Notes: generated by a model not told the origin, from the letters alone. A DNA stretch of 64,000 nt from a bacterium (GCA_027483535.1 JAIXUN010000002.1:2294001-2358000); one strand, 5' to 3'; positions 26,407 through 35,729 are shown, counted from the stretch's first letter. Numbers and translations are program-made.

Positions 26407-27229
26407 ACAACTCCGCGCGGGTACGCATTCGATCCATCCATCCCGCTTGCGTTCCGGTCTCGAGCAGTTCTTCGTAGAACTCCTCGATCGCTTTCAGCAT
26501 GACGCGAAGGGCGGTGACCGGGAAGATCACCATTTGGTAGCCAAGATCGTTGAACCGGCTCGCCGAGATGAGGGGTGTCTTTCCAAACTCGGTCATGTTG
26601 GCCAAGAGAGGTGCAGAAACTGCCTTTCGAAAAGCCTCGAACTCTTCCTCGGATACCAACCCCTCGGGGAAGATCGCATCCGCGCCCGCGTCGACGTACG
26701 CCTTCGCCCTATCGATAGCGGCATCGAGCCCTTCCACACCACGCGAATCCGTACGCGCGATGATCACAAAGTCTGGGTCTCGCTTGGCTTCTGCTGCGGC
26801 TCGAATCTTCGAACTCATCGCTTCGGTGGAAATCACATCCTTCCCATCCAAATGACCGCACCGCTTTGGCATCACCTGGTCTTCCAAGTGGATCCCGGCG
26901 AGCCCGGCTCGCTCCATCTCGATCACCGTTCGAACAACGTTCCAAGCCTCGCCGAAACCGGTATCGGCGTCGCAGATCATGGGGACAGGCGCGACCTGGG
27001 TGGCCTGAGCCGCAACCCCCGACATCTCATTGAGGGTTACCAGGGCGATATCGGGCACGCCGAGCAAGTTGTTCGTGATCGCTCCGCCGCTTAAATAAAC
27101 CGCCTTCGCCCCCTTTTTGTACGCCGCCAACGCACTGAGGGCGCTGAACGCTCCGGGCATCATGACAATGCCCGATTCCCATTGGGAACGAAGCACCTTT
27201 CCCGGCGACGCTAGCGGAGGCTGAATCAT
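26363..27229 (-). CDS. prpB: Isocitrate lyase/PEP mutase family lyase, methylisocitrate lyase-like
   Basis: A 288-residue TIM-barrel protein. The family signature PKRCGHLDGK (K/R-R-C-G-H) with the catalytic Cys is present, and the metal site is seen in ICDADTGFGEAWNV and HLEDQVMPK. Length and motifs fit PrpB, which splits 2-methylisocitrate into pyruvate and succinate in the methylcitrate cycle. No prpC or prpD is in view, so a related reaction (for example oxaloacetate hydrolysis or dimethylmalate lyase) is possible. It starts at ATG 27229, divergent from the Nudix gene. Confidence 0.8.
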   Translation of the reverse strand: MIQPPLASPGKVLRSQWESGIVMMPGAFSALSALAAYKKGAKAVYLSGGAITNNLLGVPDIALVTLNEMSGVAAQATQVAPVPMICDADTGFGEAWNVVRTVIEMERAGLAGIHLEDQVMPKRCGHLDGKDVISTEAMSSKIRAAAEAKRDPDFVIIARTDSRGVEGLDAAIDRAKAYVDAGADAIFPEGLVSEEEFEAFRKAVSAPLLANMTEFGKTPLISASRFNDLGYQMVIFPVTALRVMLKAIEEFYEELLETGTQAGWMDRMRTRAELYETIDYPSFSNKIY

Positions 27230-27303
27230 AGCCGGATCATACCGCCCCGCCTCCTGATGGGCATAAAATAGTGCCGGGCAACACCATGAAAGACGGAAGC
27301 GCG

Positions 27304-27888
27304 ATGGGAACAGACGGCTACGAAGTGATCAAGGTAGAGCGTGTTTACAGCGGCTTCTATGCCCTCGACAACGCGACCGTACGATACGTGCTTCCGAACG
27401 GTGAATGGTCCGGTCCAGAGCCGAGGTTGACGGTGGAACGCGGCGACGCCGCTTGCGTGCTTGTCTACAATCGCGACATCGATCGTCTCGTCCTGGTTAA
27501 GCAGTTTCGGTATCCGATGGTGCGACACGGAGATGGTTGGTTTTTGGAGATCGCCGCCGGGAAAGTGGATGAAGGCGAGTCTCCGGAGGAGGCGGCTCGT
27601 CGGGAGTTGCGGGAAGAACTCGGGTACGAGGCAGCCGAGTTGATCCCGGTCGCTTCGTTCAGTAGCTCGTGCGGAGGTTCTTCGGAAATGAACTTTGTGT
27701 ACTTTGCCGAGGTGGGTCACGCGAACCGAGTGGAGGAAGGCGGCGGGATTGAAGAAGAAGGAATCTTTCGCGTAGAGCTATCGCCAAGTGAGGCCATCGC
27801 CATGCTCGATCGCGGTGAAATCAAAGACGGCAAGGCGGTCGTTGCCCTGCAATGGCTTGCCCGCTTTCGACCCAATTTGGTGAAGTAG
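27304..27888 (+). CDS. Nudix hydrolase (ADP-ribose pyrophosphatase-like)
   Basis: About 195 residues. The complete Nudix box is visible: [23 protein letters not shown], shown here as its G-x5-E-x7-REL-x-EE-x-G pattern. Residues before it ([25 protein letters not shown]) are typical of ADP-ribose pyrophosphatases that cleave nucleoside diphosphate sugars. GGAAG lies 4-5 bp before ATG 27304, which I take as the start; ATG 27286 and GTG 27271 are alternatives. Cytoplasmic housekeeping role expected. Confidence 0.88.
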   Translation: MGTDGYEVIKVERVYSGFYALDNATVRYVLPNGEWSGPEPRLTVERGDAACVLVYNRDIDRLVLVKQFRYPMVRHGDGWFLEIAAGKVDEGESPEEAARRELREELGYEAAELIPVASFSSSCGGSSEMNFVYFAEVGHANRVEEGGGIEEEGIFRVELSPSEAIAMLDRGEIKDGKAVVALQWLARFRPNLVK

Positions 27889-27931
27889 GAAACCCTTTTT
27901 CCAAACCTTCGTAAGACCTACTGGTTACGCA

Positions 27932-28498
27932 ATGGACAGTCTCCACAACGATCCGCCTCAATCCCAGAATCCCGCAAAGGACTCCAGCCAGTTGCGACAA
28001 GTGTTCGAAGGGTTCACCCCGCCGAACTACAAAGAACACTTACCTCTAGACCCGCTTCCCGAAGATTCAAGCATCCCCTACTCGGCCAACGAGCGGCTCG
28101 CGGGGGCTGCCGTCAACCTCGCTTCGATTCCCTTCCCGTGGACCGCTCCGTTGGTGGGATTGGCCGTTTCAGGTCGGTCTCAGTTTGTGAGGTTCCAAGC
28201 AATCCGATCACTCATTGAGCAGCTCGCCTCGATTATCCTCATCGGAACGGTCACGGTTTGCTCGGTGGTCTACTCGGTTGTCGACTTTGCGAACAAGAAT
28301 TTTGATTTCTCTCAGATCGACTGGAAGGCGGTGATTCTGAAGAGCGTCGCGATATGGATCGGTCTAGGTCTCTTTGCCGTTTGGAACTTTGTGAACGCCT
28401 TAAGAGATGCCTGGCAGGCTTGGAATGGCGAGATGCCCAAGCGGCTCAAGTGGTCGGAGCGTCTTGCCGCTAAGTGGTCCGGGCTTCGTCCTAGCTAG
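27932..28498 (+). CDS. Membrane protein resembling DUF4870/Tic20-like
   Basis: A 188-residue protein with a long hydrophilic, Pro-rich N-terminus (about 60 residues), then ANERLAGAAVNLASIPFPWTAPLVGLAVSG, the segment SQFVRFQAIRSLIEQL and two or three hydrophobic helices (ASIILIGTVTVCSVVYSVV, SVAIWIGLGLFAVWNFV). The motif FVRFxAIxSL is typical of DUF4870/Tic20-like membrane proteins. Function unknown. It is followed after 59 bp by the kdsD-like gene. Confidence 0.65.
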   Translation: MDSLHNDPPQSQNPAKDSSQLRQVFEGFTPPNYKEHLPLDPLPEDSSIPYSANERLAGAAVNLASIPFPWTAPLVGLAVSGRSQFVRFQAIRSLIEQLASIILIGTVTVCSVVYSVVDFANKNFDFSQIDWKAVILKSVAIWIGLGLFAVWNFVNALRDAWQAWNGEMPKRLKWSERLAAKWSGLRPS

Positions 28499-28557
28499 TT
28501 CGCCCGTGTAAAGAACTCTTAACTCGCAAGTTTTTGGCGTCGGTAAACTTACGAGGC

Positions 28558-29568
28558 ATGAGCGAAACCGGCCCTGTCCTTTCCCCCGAACTGAACACCG
28601 ATGGCGAGGCCGCCCTACGGTGTGCTCAGGAAGCCCTGCACCAGGAGGCGGCGGCCGTGATCGCGTGCGCGGAATCTCTTGGTCAGTCATTCGTGACGGC
28701 GGTCGATTGGATTTTGAATGGCGAGGGGCGAGTGGTTTGTTGCGGCGTCGGCAAATCAGGACATATCGCTCGCAAGAGCGCGGCGACCCTTGCCTCCACC
28801 GGAACGCCCAGCTTCTTTCTTCACGCCGCAGAGGCCGTCCACGGCGACCTTGGCATGGTCACCGACCGGGACATCGCTCTGCTTTACACTCACAGCGGCG
28901 AAACGGACGAGATCGTGCGGCTCTATCCGAACCTGAAGAACATTGGGGCGCGGACAATCTTGATCACGGGCCGAGCCAAGTCTTCTGCCGCCCGTCTCAG
29001 CGACCTGGTGCTGAACACGGGGGTGGTGAACGAAGCCTGCCCAAACAATCTTGCGCCCACCACAAGCACCACGGTGATGCTCGCCCTCTCCGATGCGCTT
29101 GCGATTTCGGTAATGGAGCAAAGAGGGTTCAACAAAGAGGATTTCGCCCGATTCCACCCCAGCGGATCGCTTGGCAAGCGACTTCTCCTTCGCGTCTCAG
29201 ACGTGATGCGACAGGGAGAAGACCTACCGACCATCTCGAAAGACTCCCTTGCCCTGGAAGCGATGAAAACCATCGGCAAGGCGGGCGCAGGCGCGGCTTG
29301 TGTGGTCGATGAAGGCATGCGACTGGAAGGATTTATCACCGAAGGCGATATCCGTCGCCACTTGCTGAACGATGGCTCGTTAAATGCCAAAGTCGAATCG
29401 TTCATGACGGTTGGGGCATCCGTCGTCGAATCGAATCTGCTTGCGATGGAAGCGCTTGAAATCTTCCAGAACCACCCCAAGAAGATTGGTGAAGCACCCG
29501 TGGTGAAAGACGGCAAGGTCGTTGGGTTGTTGATGCTCAAAGACCTCCTTCGATCCGGAATTGTCTAG
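28558..29568 (+). CDS. kdsD: KpsF/GutQ family sugar-phosphate isomerase (arabinose 5-phosphate isomerase)
   Basis: 336 residues from ATG 28558; an upstream TTG is less likely. The SIS domain has VCCGVGKSGHIARKSAATLASTGTPSFFLHAAEAVHGDLGMV, the exact KdsD-type motif with the catalytic-site Lys, Glu and His. FARFHPSGSLGKRLLLRVSDVM links to two CBS domains (about residues 205-335). The enzyme converts ribulose 5-phosphate to arabinose 5-phosphate, the first step to KDO of lipopolysaccharide. That would agree with a diderm envelope. Its TAG overlaps the stop of the convergent glycerate kinase gene (CTAG). Confidence 0.9.
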   Translation: MSETGPVLSPELNTDGEAALRCAQEALHQEAAAVIACAESLGQSFVTAVDWILNGEGRVVCCGVGKSGHIARKSAATLASTGTPSFFLHAAEAVHGDLGMVTDRDIALLYTHSGETDEIVRLYPNLKNIGARTILITGRAKSSAARLSDLVLNTGVVNEACPNNLAPTTSTTVMLALSDALAISVMEQRGFNKEDFARFHPSGSLGKRLLLRVSDVMRQGEDLPTISKDSLALEAMKTIGKAGAGAACVVDEGMRLEGFITEGDIRRHLLNDGSLNAKVESFMTVGASVVESNLLAMEALEIFQNHPKKIGEAPVVKDGKVVGLLMLKDLLRSGIV

Positions 29569-30686
29569 TCTCGCCAAAGCAGATAGAGGTCGTTGATGTT
29601 GGTTCCGGTGGGACCGGTTTCCAGGATCAGATTGTTCTGGAGCAACCACCTCGCCGAGTCAAACCGTTCGTCTGCGTCTTTCCAGCCCGCACGATCAAGG
29701 GAAATGCTTTTGGCATCAACGAATCCTCCTGCGTACGGGGTTGGACCATCGGTTCCGTCAGTGGCAAAGGCTAAAAACTGGACACCTTCTCTTCCCTCTA
29801 TTATCGGCGCCATTTGGTGGGCGAGATAGGTACATCGTCCACCCAAACCCTGTCCTTGTACCGTTATCGGGCACTCGCCCATGCCGATAATTGCCTGGCC
29901 CGGTTGCAGCTGTGAGACGGATCCCTTGAAAGTCTCCAGAAGTGGACCAACACGGTCCTGCAGGGGCAACGCTTCCACTTGGTAGCCTTCTTGCTCCACT
30001 ATCGCGGCGAGCCTTGGCAATTCGATCCTAGCGCTTGAAACAATGCGATGCCGTTCTGCGGTTTCCGGAAGAAAGCACAATCCCGAAGCGATGGTGTTGA
30101 GGTCGTCGTCCAGAACATCGCTGACCAACCAGACGGAGTCGAGCCGGTCGCCTAAAAGAGCGCCTAGCTTTCCGCCCTTGAGCGCCGAAACACTCCTTCG
30201 ATAGGCATTGAGCTCGTGAATGGATGCCCCCGAAAGGAGCAGCCCCTGGACCTCCCGTTGATAGGTCTCAAAATCGACTCCTTCTTGCAGGCTTTCCACG
30301 ACAGAAGACGCACCGCCGCTGAGTAAGACCAGCACCTTCTCGTTCCGGGTGTGGATCCATTCGAGGAGTTGCTCCCCGGCTCTAAGAGAAGCCAGGTCGG
30401 GCATAGGATGCTCCCCTTCCACCCATTCGACTGGAATCGTTTCTAGGGCGGCGGTTGTTTGCGGAGCGTGCCCAATTTTGGTGATCCCAAGCGCCGCGGA
30501 AACGGTGACGCCTTGCTCGTGCAAGGCAACAAGCGCACCCGCCACCATGGCAGGTGCCGCCTTTCCGACACCAAGAACCGCCATCTTCGACGCACAAAAG
30601 CTGTGTGAGCGAACGGCGTCCGTAATCCGGTCCTGACAATCGATCGCCCTCAAAATCTTAGGCAGAAGAGTCGGCAAGTGGATCAT
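29565..30686 (-). CDS. Glycerate 2-kinase (MOFRL/DUF4147 family)
   Basis: A 373-residue protein. KMAVLGVGKAAPAMVAGAL and VLVLLSGGASSVVESLQEGV are the two N-terminal signatures of the family; the C-terminal MOFRL domain is seen in FLAFATDGTDGPTPYAGGFVDA and GPTGTNINDLYLLW. It phosphorylates glycerate with ATP to 2-phosphoglycerate, feeding glycolysis. It is slightly short for the family (about 410-440). Start at ATG 30686. Stop overlaps the convergent isomerase gene. Confidence 0.9.
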   Translation of the reverse strand: MIHLPTLLPKILRAIDCQDRITDAVRSHSFCASKMAVLGVGKAAPAMVAGALVALHEQGVTVSAALGITKIGHAPQTTAALETIPVEWVEGEHPMPDLASLRAGEQLLEWIHTRNEKVLVLLSGGASSVVESLQEGVDFETYQREVQGLLLSGASIHELNAYRRSVSALKGGKLGALLGDRLDSVWLVSDVLDDDLNTIASGLCFLPETAERHRIVSSARIELPRLAAIVEQEGYQVEALPLQDRVGPLLETFKGSVSQLQPGQAIIGMGECPITVQGQGLGGRCTYLAHQMAPIIEGREGVQFLAFATDGTDGPTPYAGGFVDAKSISLDRAGWKDADERFDSARWLLQNNLILETGPTGTNINDLYLLWRD

Positions 30687-30797
30687 TGCTGGTGGAATTG
30701 CAAGGAATTGGTCTTCGCGTTAAGGGTATTGACCGGTTGGGGAAAATTTTCCGCGAAAACCGTAGTCTTCTGCCTCACAAATGGTGGAAAACAATAA

Positions 30798-31334
30798 ATG
30801 GAATCGGGATCAACGGCAAAGGAGCCGCCTGATGACGTTGAAATGATTGTGAGCGCGTTACGGATCAAAGACGTTCCGGAATTCTCCGAGCGAAGCATCT
30901 CATCGTTAGTCGAGATTGTCAATCTCCTAGCGGCCGACGAGAGTCGTACCAAACCCTTGAACATGATGCACGAAGCGGCGGTGGCCCTTCGATTCGTGTT
31001 TGAGAGTATCGCCTGGGTGGATGGTCAGTTAGACCGCCACGAAATGGAGATGCTGGACAACTATCTTCGACAGGAAGAGAGCCTTGCCGATGCTTTCCTC
31101 TTTGTGATGGAAGACCCCGAGTTTGGCGTCTTGGACGGCATTCCGACGATCTTACGCGAAGCCGTACGGTACGACCGTCGCGAGGGCACCAGCATCAGTC
31201 ACGTGCTTGTAAACACACTCGAGATGGTTGCCTACGGGTTTGCGATGAAAGATGGCGAGACGGAGACCCAGAACTTCGACTCGTTCCGTAGCGTGATCAA
31301 GTCGCTCCGCGACTTCGTTTTTGCGTCTGCTTAA
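30798..31334 (+). CDS. Hypothetical helical protein, possibly TerB-like
   Basis: A 178-residue, acidic, all-helical protein without signal peptide. The segment FVFESIAWVDGQLDRHEMEMLDNYLRQEE resembles the A-x-x-DG-x-x-x-x-x-E-x-x-x-L pattern of TerB-like domains, which can bind metal and are linked to stress responses, but the match is weak. A clear intrinsic terminator follows at 31347, so it is probably monocistronic. Function unknown. Confidence 0.6.
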   Translation: MESGSTAKEPPDDVEMIVSALRIKDVPEFSERSISSLVEIVNLLAADESRTKPLNMMHEAAVALRFVFESIAWVDGQLDRHEMEMLDNYLRQEESLADAFLFVMEDPEFGVLDGIPTILREAVRYDRREGTSISHVLVNTLEMVAYGFAMKDGETETQNFDSFRSVIKSLRDFVFASA

Positions 31335-31346
31335 AGCAACTTAAAT

Positions 31347-31381
31347 AGCCCCTCTCCGGTTTTGCGGAGAGGGGCTTTTTT
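31347..31381 (+). terminator. Intrinsic terminator of the TerB-like gene
   Basis: Perfect 12-bp stem AGCCCCTCTCCG (31347-31358) with CGGAGAGGGGCT (31365-31376), 6-nt loop, followed by T6. Confidence 0.95.
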
Positions 31382-31393
31382 GCGTCTTGGCTC

Positions 31394-31819
31394 TTAAAGT
31401 TTGACGTCGACGATCCCGGTGACTCCCACTTGATCGATCGGCGTGGGCGTACCGCTGAACGAATCCTTTTCGGTGGGGATCAAGGCTCGAATCTTGACTC
31501 CGAGAACGTTCTCTTCGATCTGGGCGACAGACTTGACCTTTGCGACCGCTGCCTTGGGTCCTGAGACCTGAACCATGCCAATGGCGTTTCGCTTATTCGT
31601 CAATCCAGCCGTGATGATGGGAACGACCTTGGTGGTGTTGGTGGCACTCTCGGATCGCTTGACGAGCTTATTAAAGCCCTTGTCAATATCTGGTCCGAAT
31701 CGCTTGACGATCTCCCAGATGCCAACGATCTTGATGAGTTGCTTGATCTGAGCCCCAGCGACACCGGTGAGCACGAGACCACAGATTCCGAAAGTGAGAA
31801 CGCGAGTGGATTTTCGCAT
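31394..31819 (-). CDS. Hypothetical secreted protein
   Basis: A 141-residue protein with a clean signal peptide (MRKSTRVLTFGICGLVLTGVAGAQ). The mature part is small, basic and beta-rich near the end (VQVSGPKAAVAKVKSVAQIEE, VGVTGIVDVKL). No known motif. It lies downstream of the SLH porin on the same strand but is separated from it by a strong terminator, so it has its own promoter or depends on read-through. An envelope role is possible from location only. Confidence 0.65.
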   Translation of the reverse strand: MRKSTRVLTFGICGLVLTGVAGAQIKQLIKIVGIWEIVKRFGPDIDKGFNKLVKRSESATNTTKVVPIITAGLTNKRNAIGMVQVSGPKAAVAKVKSVAQIEENVLGVKIRALIPTEKDSFSGTPTPIDQVGVTGIVDVKL

Positions 31820-31863
31820 AACTTAAGGATGTACCGGTTGCGGTTAAGGATTCCTCAAGCATG

Positions 31864-31893
31864 AAAAAAGGCTCCCCGGAAAACCGGGGAGCC
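31864..31893 (-). terminator. Intrinsic terminator of the SLH porin gene
   Basis: On the minus strand: perfect 10-bp stem GGCTCCCCGG/CCGGGGAGCC (31884-31893 and 31870-31879), loop TTTT, then T6. It lies 24 bp after the porin stop. Confidence 0.95.
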
Positions 31894-31916
31894 TCTTCAC
31901 TTAGCAATCGCTTGGA

Positions 31917-33908
31917 TTAGAAGCGAACGCTGAGTTGGGTTCCAAGGTAGAGACCCTTGGTGTTAGCAACGCCACCGCCGAGGTTGAACGGGTGACCTTC
32001 GATGTCAGCGTACTGAGCCGTAAGCAGGAACTTCGTCGCAGCGGAGAAGTTGTAGCCGAGGCTGACAGTCGTGAACTTGTAGGTCGGGTTAACAACCGCG
32101 TAGTCGGTGAGCTCGGTTTGCTCGTAGGAGAGACCGAGGTCGATTCCGTTGGAGAACGCGTACTTCAGACCACCGGAGTAGGACTGAACTTCGCCGTTAC
32201 CGCCTTGCAGTTGCTCGGCGATGAGGACGTTACCCATTACGGACAGGCTGTCATTGACCTTGAAGTCGACGGCGCCCGTGAAGCCCTTAACGTTGACCGG
32301 GTTTCGGAAGATACCAACTCGACCCCAGTTACCCGGAGCGAGGTAGTTGCTCTCAACCTCGAGGTAGCCCGCGTTGACGTTGAGCTTGCCGGCAGAGTAG
32401 CCGAGTCCAACGTTCCATCGGGTGTTGTCATCGTCGAGAACGCTGTTGTCCTTGTTCTTGAAGTTGGTTTGACCGTAACCACCGGAAACGGTGAAGTTCT
32501 TCAGAACCTTGAACGAAGCGTCTGCGCCGAGGAGCTCGGTTCGGTTGACTGCTTGGTTGCCAGGGGCAGCGCTGGAGTCGACCGAGGTGTTGCTGTCGAG
32601 CAACATGTAGGTTGCGTTGAGCGAGCCGTCCTTACCAAGGCCCGTGCTGAGGGTTGCACCGAAGATTCGGTCGACCGTAAGCGCGCCTTGAAGTCCGCCG
32701 CCTGCACCAAGAACGGTTGCACCGGATGCTGCGGAGAGACCTGCGAGAAGTTGCTCACCACCAACCACGATCGGTTGGAGAACGCCGCCACCGGAGGTAG
32801 CAGAGTTGCTTGCTCGACCGAGCACGAGGTTAAGCTTGGTGCTGCCACCGAACTTGTAACCGATCGTTGCGCCGTCGATGAGGAACTCGCCGTTGTCCCA
32901 TCGCTCGTTGGAGAAGAACGAGGTGTTGTCCACGCGCTCGAAGAGCCATGGGGAAACCTTGAGTCCTTGTCGTCCAACCTTAGCGGTGAATCCGAGACCT
33001 GCGAGGGATTGGCTGCCGAGATCGACAACTGCCTCTTGGATCACGAACGTGGTGTTGCCCTCTCGGTAAGCTTGACCGAATTGAGCAGCGACCGATGCTT
33101 GGTCGCCGAAGCCTTGGCCGAGACCGCCGAGGGTGTTACCCGTCAGAACGGTTGCGTGCCAGGTCGGGCCCGTCTCGTTGGTGCTGGAGAGCTTAAGAGC
33201 GACTTCGTGCAGAACAGCGAGGTCGTCGAACAGACCGGAGTTGTTCGAACCACCGATACCGTAGCCGAAGGAGCGACCGTCTTGGTTGATACCAATCTTC
33301 TCGCCTGCGACGTCGGTGCTACCTGCGATACCCGTGGAGACATAGAAGTTGATGTCGCCAGAGATGCTGACGGACGGCTTCTTGTCTTCGAGTGCCTTAA
33401 CTCGCTTGGAAAGGTCGATGAGGTCTTTCTTCATCGCCTCAACGTCAACACCCATGGAGGTGAGTTCCTTCTCGAACTTGCCAACTCGATCAGCGAGGGC
33501 CTTGATGTCCTTCTCCTTGATCGAAGCAACTTCGGTTCGAAGGCCCGCGATGGTGTCGCGAACGTCGCCCATGTTGTTGTCGCCGCCGGTGTTTCGACCG
33601 GTGTTTTGACCCATGCCGTTAACCTTTTGCTCGAGAGCAGCAAGCTTGGCATCGTAGTCCTTGAATACGTTTGCGTAGGAAGCGTAGATCTGGTAGATCG
33701 CCGATGCGAGTTCGTATCGGGTTACAAGCTTCTTACCGTAGAAGTTTCCGTCCGGATAGCCGACGAGGATGCCCTTCTCGCGCAGGATGCGAAGTGCATC
33801 GTATGCCCAGTGGCTGTCCTTGACGTCCGGATAGTCTTGAGCCATGGCCGGAACTGCAAGAGCAGCACCGAGAACGGCTGTAAGCGCGTACTTGAACGTT
33901 TTGTTCAT
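31917..33908 (-). CDS. SLH-domain porin (OmpM/SlpA-like outer membrane tether)
   Basis: 663 residues from ATG 33908 with an AAGGA site upstream; the GTG at 33926 is less likely. Order of parts: signal peptide (ALTAVLGAALAVPAMA), one SLH domain (YPDVKDSHWAYDALRILREKGI...VTRYELASAIYQIY, about residues 26-85), a coiled coil (about 100-185, heptads in ADRVGKFEKELTSMGV and AMKKDLIDLSKRVKALE), then a beta-barrel to the C-terminal Phe (LGTQLSVRF). In Negativicutes OmpM and Deinococcus SlpA the SLH domain holds the cell wall and the barrel sits in the outer membrane. The same tethering role is inferred. It is probably abundant, with its own terminator. Confidence 0.92.
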   Translation of the reverse strand: MNKTFKYALTAVLGAALAVPAMAQDYPDVKDSHWAYDALRILREKGILVGYPDGNFYGKKLVTRYELASAIYQIYASYANVFKDYDAKLAALEQKVNGMGQNTGRNTGGDNNMGDVRDTIAGLRTEVASIKEKDIKALADRVGKFEKELTSMGVDVEAMKKDLIDLSKRVKALEDKKPSVSISGDINFYVSTGIAGSTDVAGEKIGINQDGRSFGYGIGGSNNSGLFDDLAVLHEVALKLSSTNETGPTWHATVLTGNTLGGLGQGFGDQASVAAQFGQAYREGNTTFVIQEAVVDLGSQSLAGLGFTAKVGRQGLKVSPWLFERVDNTSFFSNERWDNGEFLIDGATIGYKFGGSTKLNLVLGRASNSATSGGGVLQPIVVGGEQLLAGLSAASGATVLGAGGGLQGALTVDRIFGATLSTGLGKDGSLNATYMLLDSNTSVDSSAAPGNQAVNRTELLGADASFKVLKNFTVSGGYGQTNFKNKDNSVLDDDNTRWNVGLGYSAGKLNVNAGYLEVESNYLAPGNWGRVGIFRNPVNVKGFTGAVDFKVNDSLSVMGNVLIAEQLQGGNGEVQSYSGGLKYAFSNGIDLGLSYEQTELTDYAVVNPTYKFTTVSLGYNFSAATKFLLTAQYADIEGHPFNLGGGVANTKGLYLGTQLSVRF

Positions 33909-34069
33909 TGTTTTTCCTTTGCTCACTCTAGAGAGTGTTTCTCATTGCAAAGAAGGATTCCGTCGGCATGGATCGCCTGACTCTTTCCTCACTGTTCCCT
34001 GTGTTTCCTTATGAGGTCCGAATCGCTTGCGAGGCCTTGCGTTCGTTATGCTTCCTGCACTGACATACA

Positions 34070-34083
34070 CTCACACGTGTGAG
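34070..34083. promoter_or_regulatory. 14-bp perfect palindrome between the porin and serS genes
   Basis: CTCACACGTGTGAG is a perfect palindrome in the 407-bp region between the divergent porin and serS genes. It could be an operator for either. Further on, AGGTTCAA (34141-34148) and TTGAACCT (34181-34188) form a possible stem around a short GGGC/GCCC hairpin, perhaps a serS leader structure. The rest of the region shows no credible gene. Confidence 0.4.
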
Positions 34084-34315
34084 CAATTACAAGGTTATCC
34101 TCTAAATGCCTGGCATGTCAACGGGGATCCCCCTATGCTCAGGTTCAACGCTCTCAAAAAATGGGGGCCGACGCCCAAATTTGAACCTAAACGACTCTTT
34201 CATCGAAAATTTGATTCGTCCCAGATTTTTAGGACATTTCCAGCAATTTGAACGGTTGTAACTCTCCGATCATGGGCATAAGGACCCGTCCTGCCGGGTT
34301 AAATGAAGCCCTGCC

Positions 34316-35593
34316 ATGCTTGATCGAGACCTTATTCGCCATAACTCCGACCTTGTCCGCGAAGGGATTCGACGAAAACACCTTGAAGAAGGCGTGGTGG
34401 ACCGATTCTTAGCCCTCGATGAGGAGTTCCGTCGCATCACTCGGGAAACCAACGATCTCCAAGCCGAAATGAACAAGATCGCCAAGTCCATTGGCGCGCT
34501 GATGGGGCAAGGCAAGAAAGAAGAGGCCAACGAGGCGAAGACCCAAGCGGCTCATCTAAAGGATCGCGTCAAAACGCTCGAAGACCTTTTGCGAGACGTG
34601 GCAAGCCGGCTACGAGACATCGAACTTCAATTTCCTAATCTCCCCCACGCCTCTGCACCAGATGGCAAAGACGAATCGGAGAACGTTGTCATTCGGACAT
34701 GGGGCGAACCGATGGCCGCAGAATCGGTTCCGGCTCACTGGGAGATCGCCGAAAAGCTGAAACTCTTGGACCTTCCTCGTGGAGCGAAGATTTCAGGGTC
34801 GGGTTTTGCCCTTTACACGGGCTGGGGCGCACGTCTGCAACGATCCCTTTTCAGCTACATGGTCGATCATCAGACCACCAACAACGGCTATCAAGAGGTC
34901 TACCCGCCGTTCCTGGTCAACCGGGCCTCGCTCATTGGCACCGGCAACCTTCCTAAGTTTGAAGAGGACCTCTATAAAACCAACGACGATCTTTATCTGA
35001 TCCCAACGGCAGAGGTGCCCGTCACCAACATCTTCCGCGACGAGATTCTTGAAGCATCGGATCTCCCCACCCGATACGCGGCGTATTCGGGCTGTTTCCG
35101 AAGAGAAGCGGGAGCGGCGGGCAAAGACACTCGTGGCCTGCTCCGCATTCACCAGTTCGATAAGGTCGAATTGGTGAAGTTTGTGAAACCCGAAGATTCG
35201 TATGCGGAGCTGGAATCGCTTGTCGCCGACGCGGAGTCGGTTCTGCAAGCGCTGGGGCTTCATTACCGGGTGATTGAACTCTGCACGGGAGATTTAGGCG
35301 CTAAAGGATGTAAGTGCTATGACGTCGAAGTGTGGTCGCCGGGCGTGGGTCGATACCTTGAGATCAGCTCCTGCACCAACTTTGAGGCTTACCAATCGCG
35401 ACGGGCGAATATTCGATTCCGCCGAGAGTCCGAATCGGCTCCTGAGTTTGTTCACATTCTCAACGGCTCCGGATTGGCCACACCCCGATTGTTTGCCGCT
35501 CTCGTGGAGACCTACTACCAGCCCGATGGATCGGTTCTTATTCCAGAGCCGCTTCGGCACTACATGGGCACCGATCGAATCCCCGCAATCTAA
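34316..35593 (+). CDS. serS: Seryl-tRNA synthetase
   Basis: A 425-residue class II synthetase of normal length. The N-terminal long antiparallel coiled coil (about residues 30-100, [19 protein letters not shown]...[20 protein letters not shown]) binds the tRNA-Ser variable arm. Motif 2 is [29 protein letters not shown], motif 3 is [37 protein letters not shown]. It charges tRNA-Ser. The start at ATG 34316 gives the usual [10 protein letters not shown] beginning. Confidence 0.98.
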   Translation: MLDRDLIRHNSDLVREGIRRKHLEEGVVDRFLALDEEFRRITRETNDLQAEMNKIAKSIGALMGQGKKEEANEAKTQAAHLKDRVKTLEDLLRDVASRLRDIELQFPNLPHASAPDGKDESENVVIRTWGEPMAAESVPAHWEIAEKLKLLDLPRGAKISGSGFALYTGWGARLQRSLFSYMVDHQTTNNGYQEVYPPFLVNRASLIGTGNLPKFEEDLYKTNDDLYLIPTAEVPVTNIFRDEILEASDLPTRYAAYSGCFRREAGAAGKDTRGLLRIHQFDKVELVKFVKPEDSYAELESLVADAESVLQALGLHYRVIELCTGDLGAKGCKCYDVEVWSPGVGRYLEISSCTNFEAYQSRRANIRFRRESESAPEFVHILNGSGLATPRLFAALVETYYQPDGSVLIPEPLRHYMGTDRIPAI

Positions 35594-35602
35594 CTGCTTC
35601 CA

Positions 35603-35722
35603 CCCCTCGAAAAAGCCGCTCAAAGCCCATTCCGGTGGATATACGAGGGGAACCGGCACACCCATGTGGATTGATTTCCCCAAGTGCGGGGAGTTCGTGT
35701 AACTCCTCCAACTTGGGGGAAG
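35603..35722 (+). promoter_or_regulatory. Structured leader of rpoN that covers its ribosome-binding site
   Basis: CCCCTCG (35603-35609) can pair with CGAGGGG (35644-35650). Closer to the gene, CCCCAAGT (35678-35685) pairs with ACTTGGGG (35711-35718), enclosing a second stem GGAGTT/AACTCC (35690-35695, 35701-35706) with loop CGTGT. The 3' arm overlaps the GGGGGAAG ribosome-binding site (35715-35722) of the GTG start at 35730, so folding would hide it. Confidence 0.5.
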
Positions 35723-35729
35723 TGCATCG

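Noticed and set aside
31935-33980. A 681-codon open frame antisense to the whole SLH porin gene
   Set aside because: It exactly shadows the porin, with composition caused by the porin's codon bias; no start signal, and the porin has clear domains.
34027-34251. 74-codon frame between the porin and serS genes
   Set aside because: No ribosome-binding site, mixed composition, and the region carries palindromes instead; more likely regulatory DNA.
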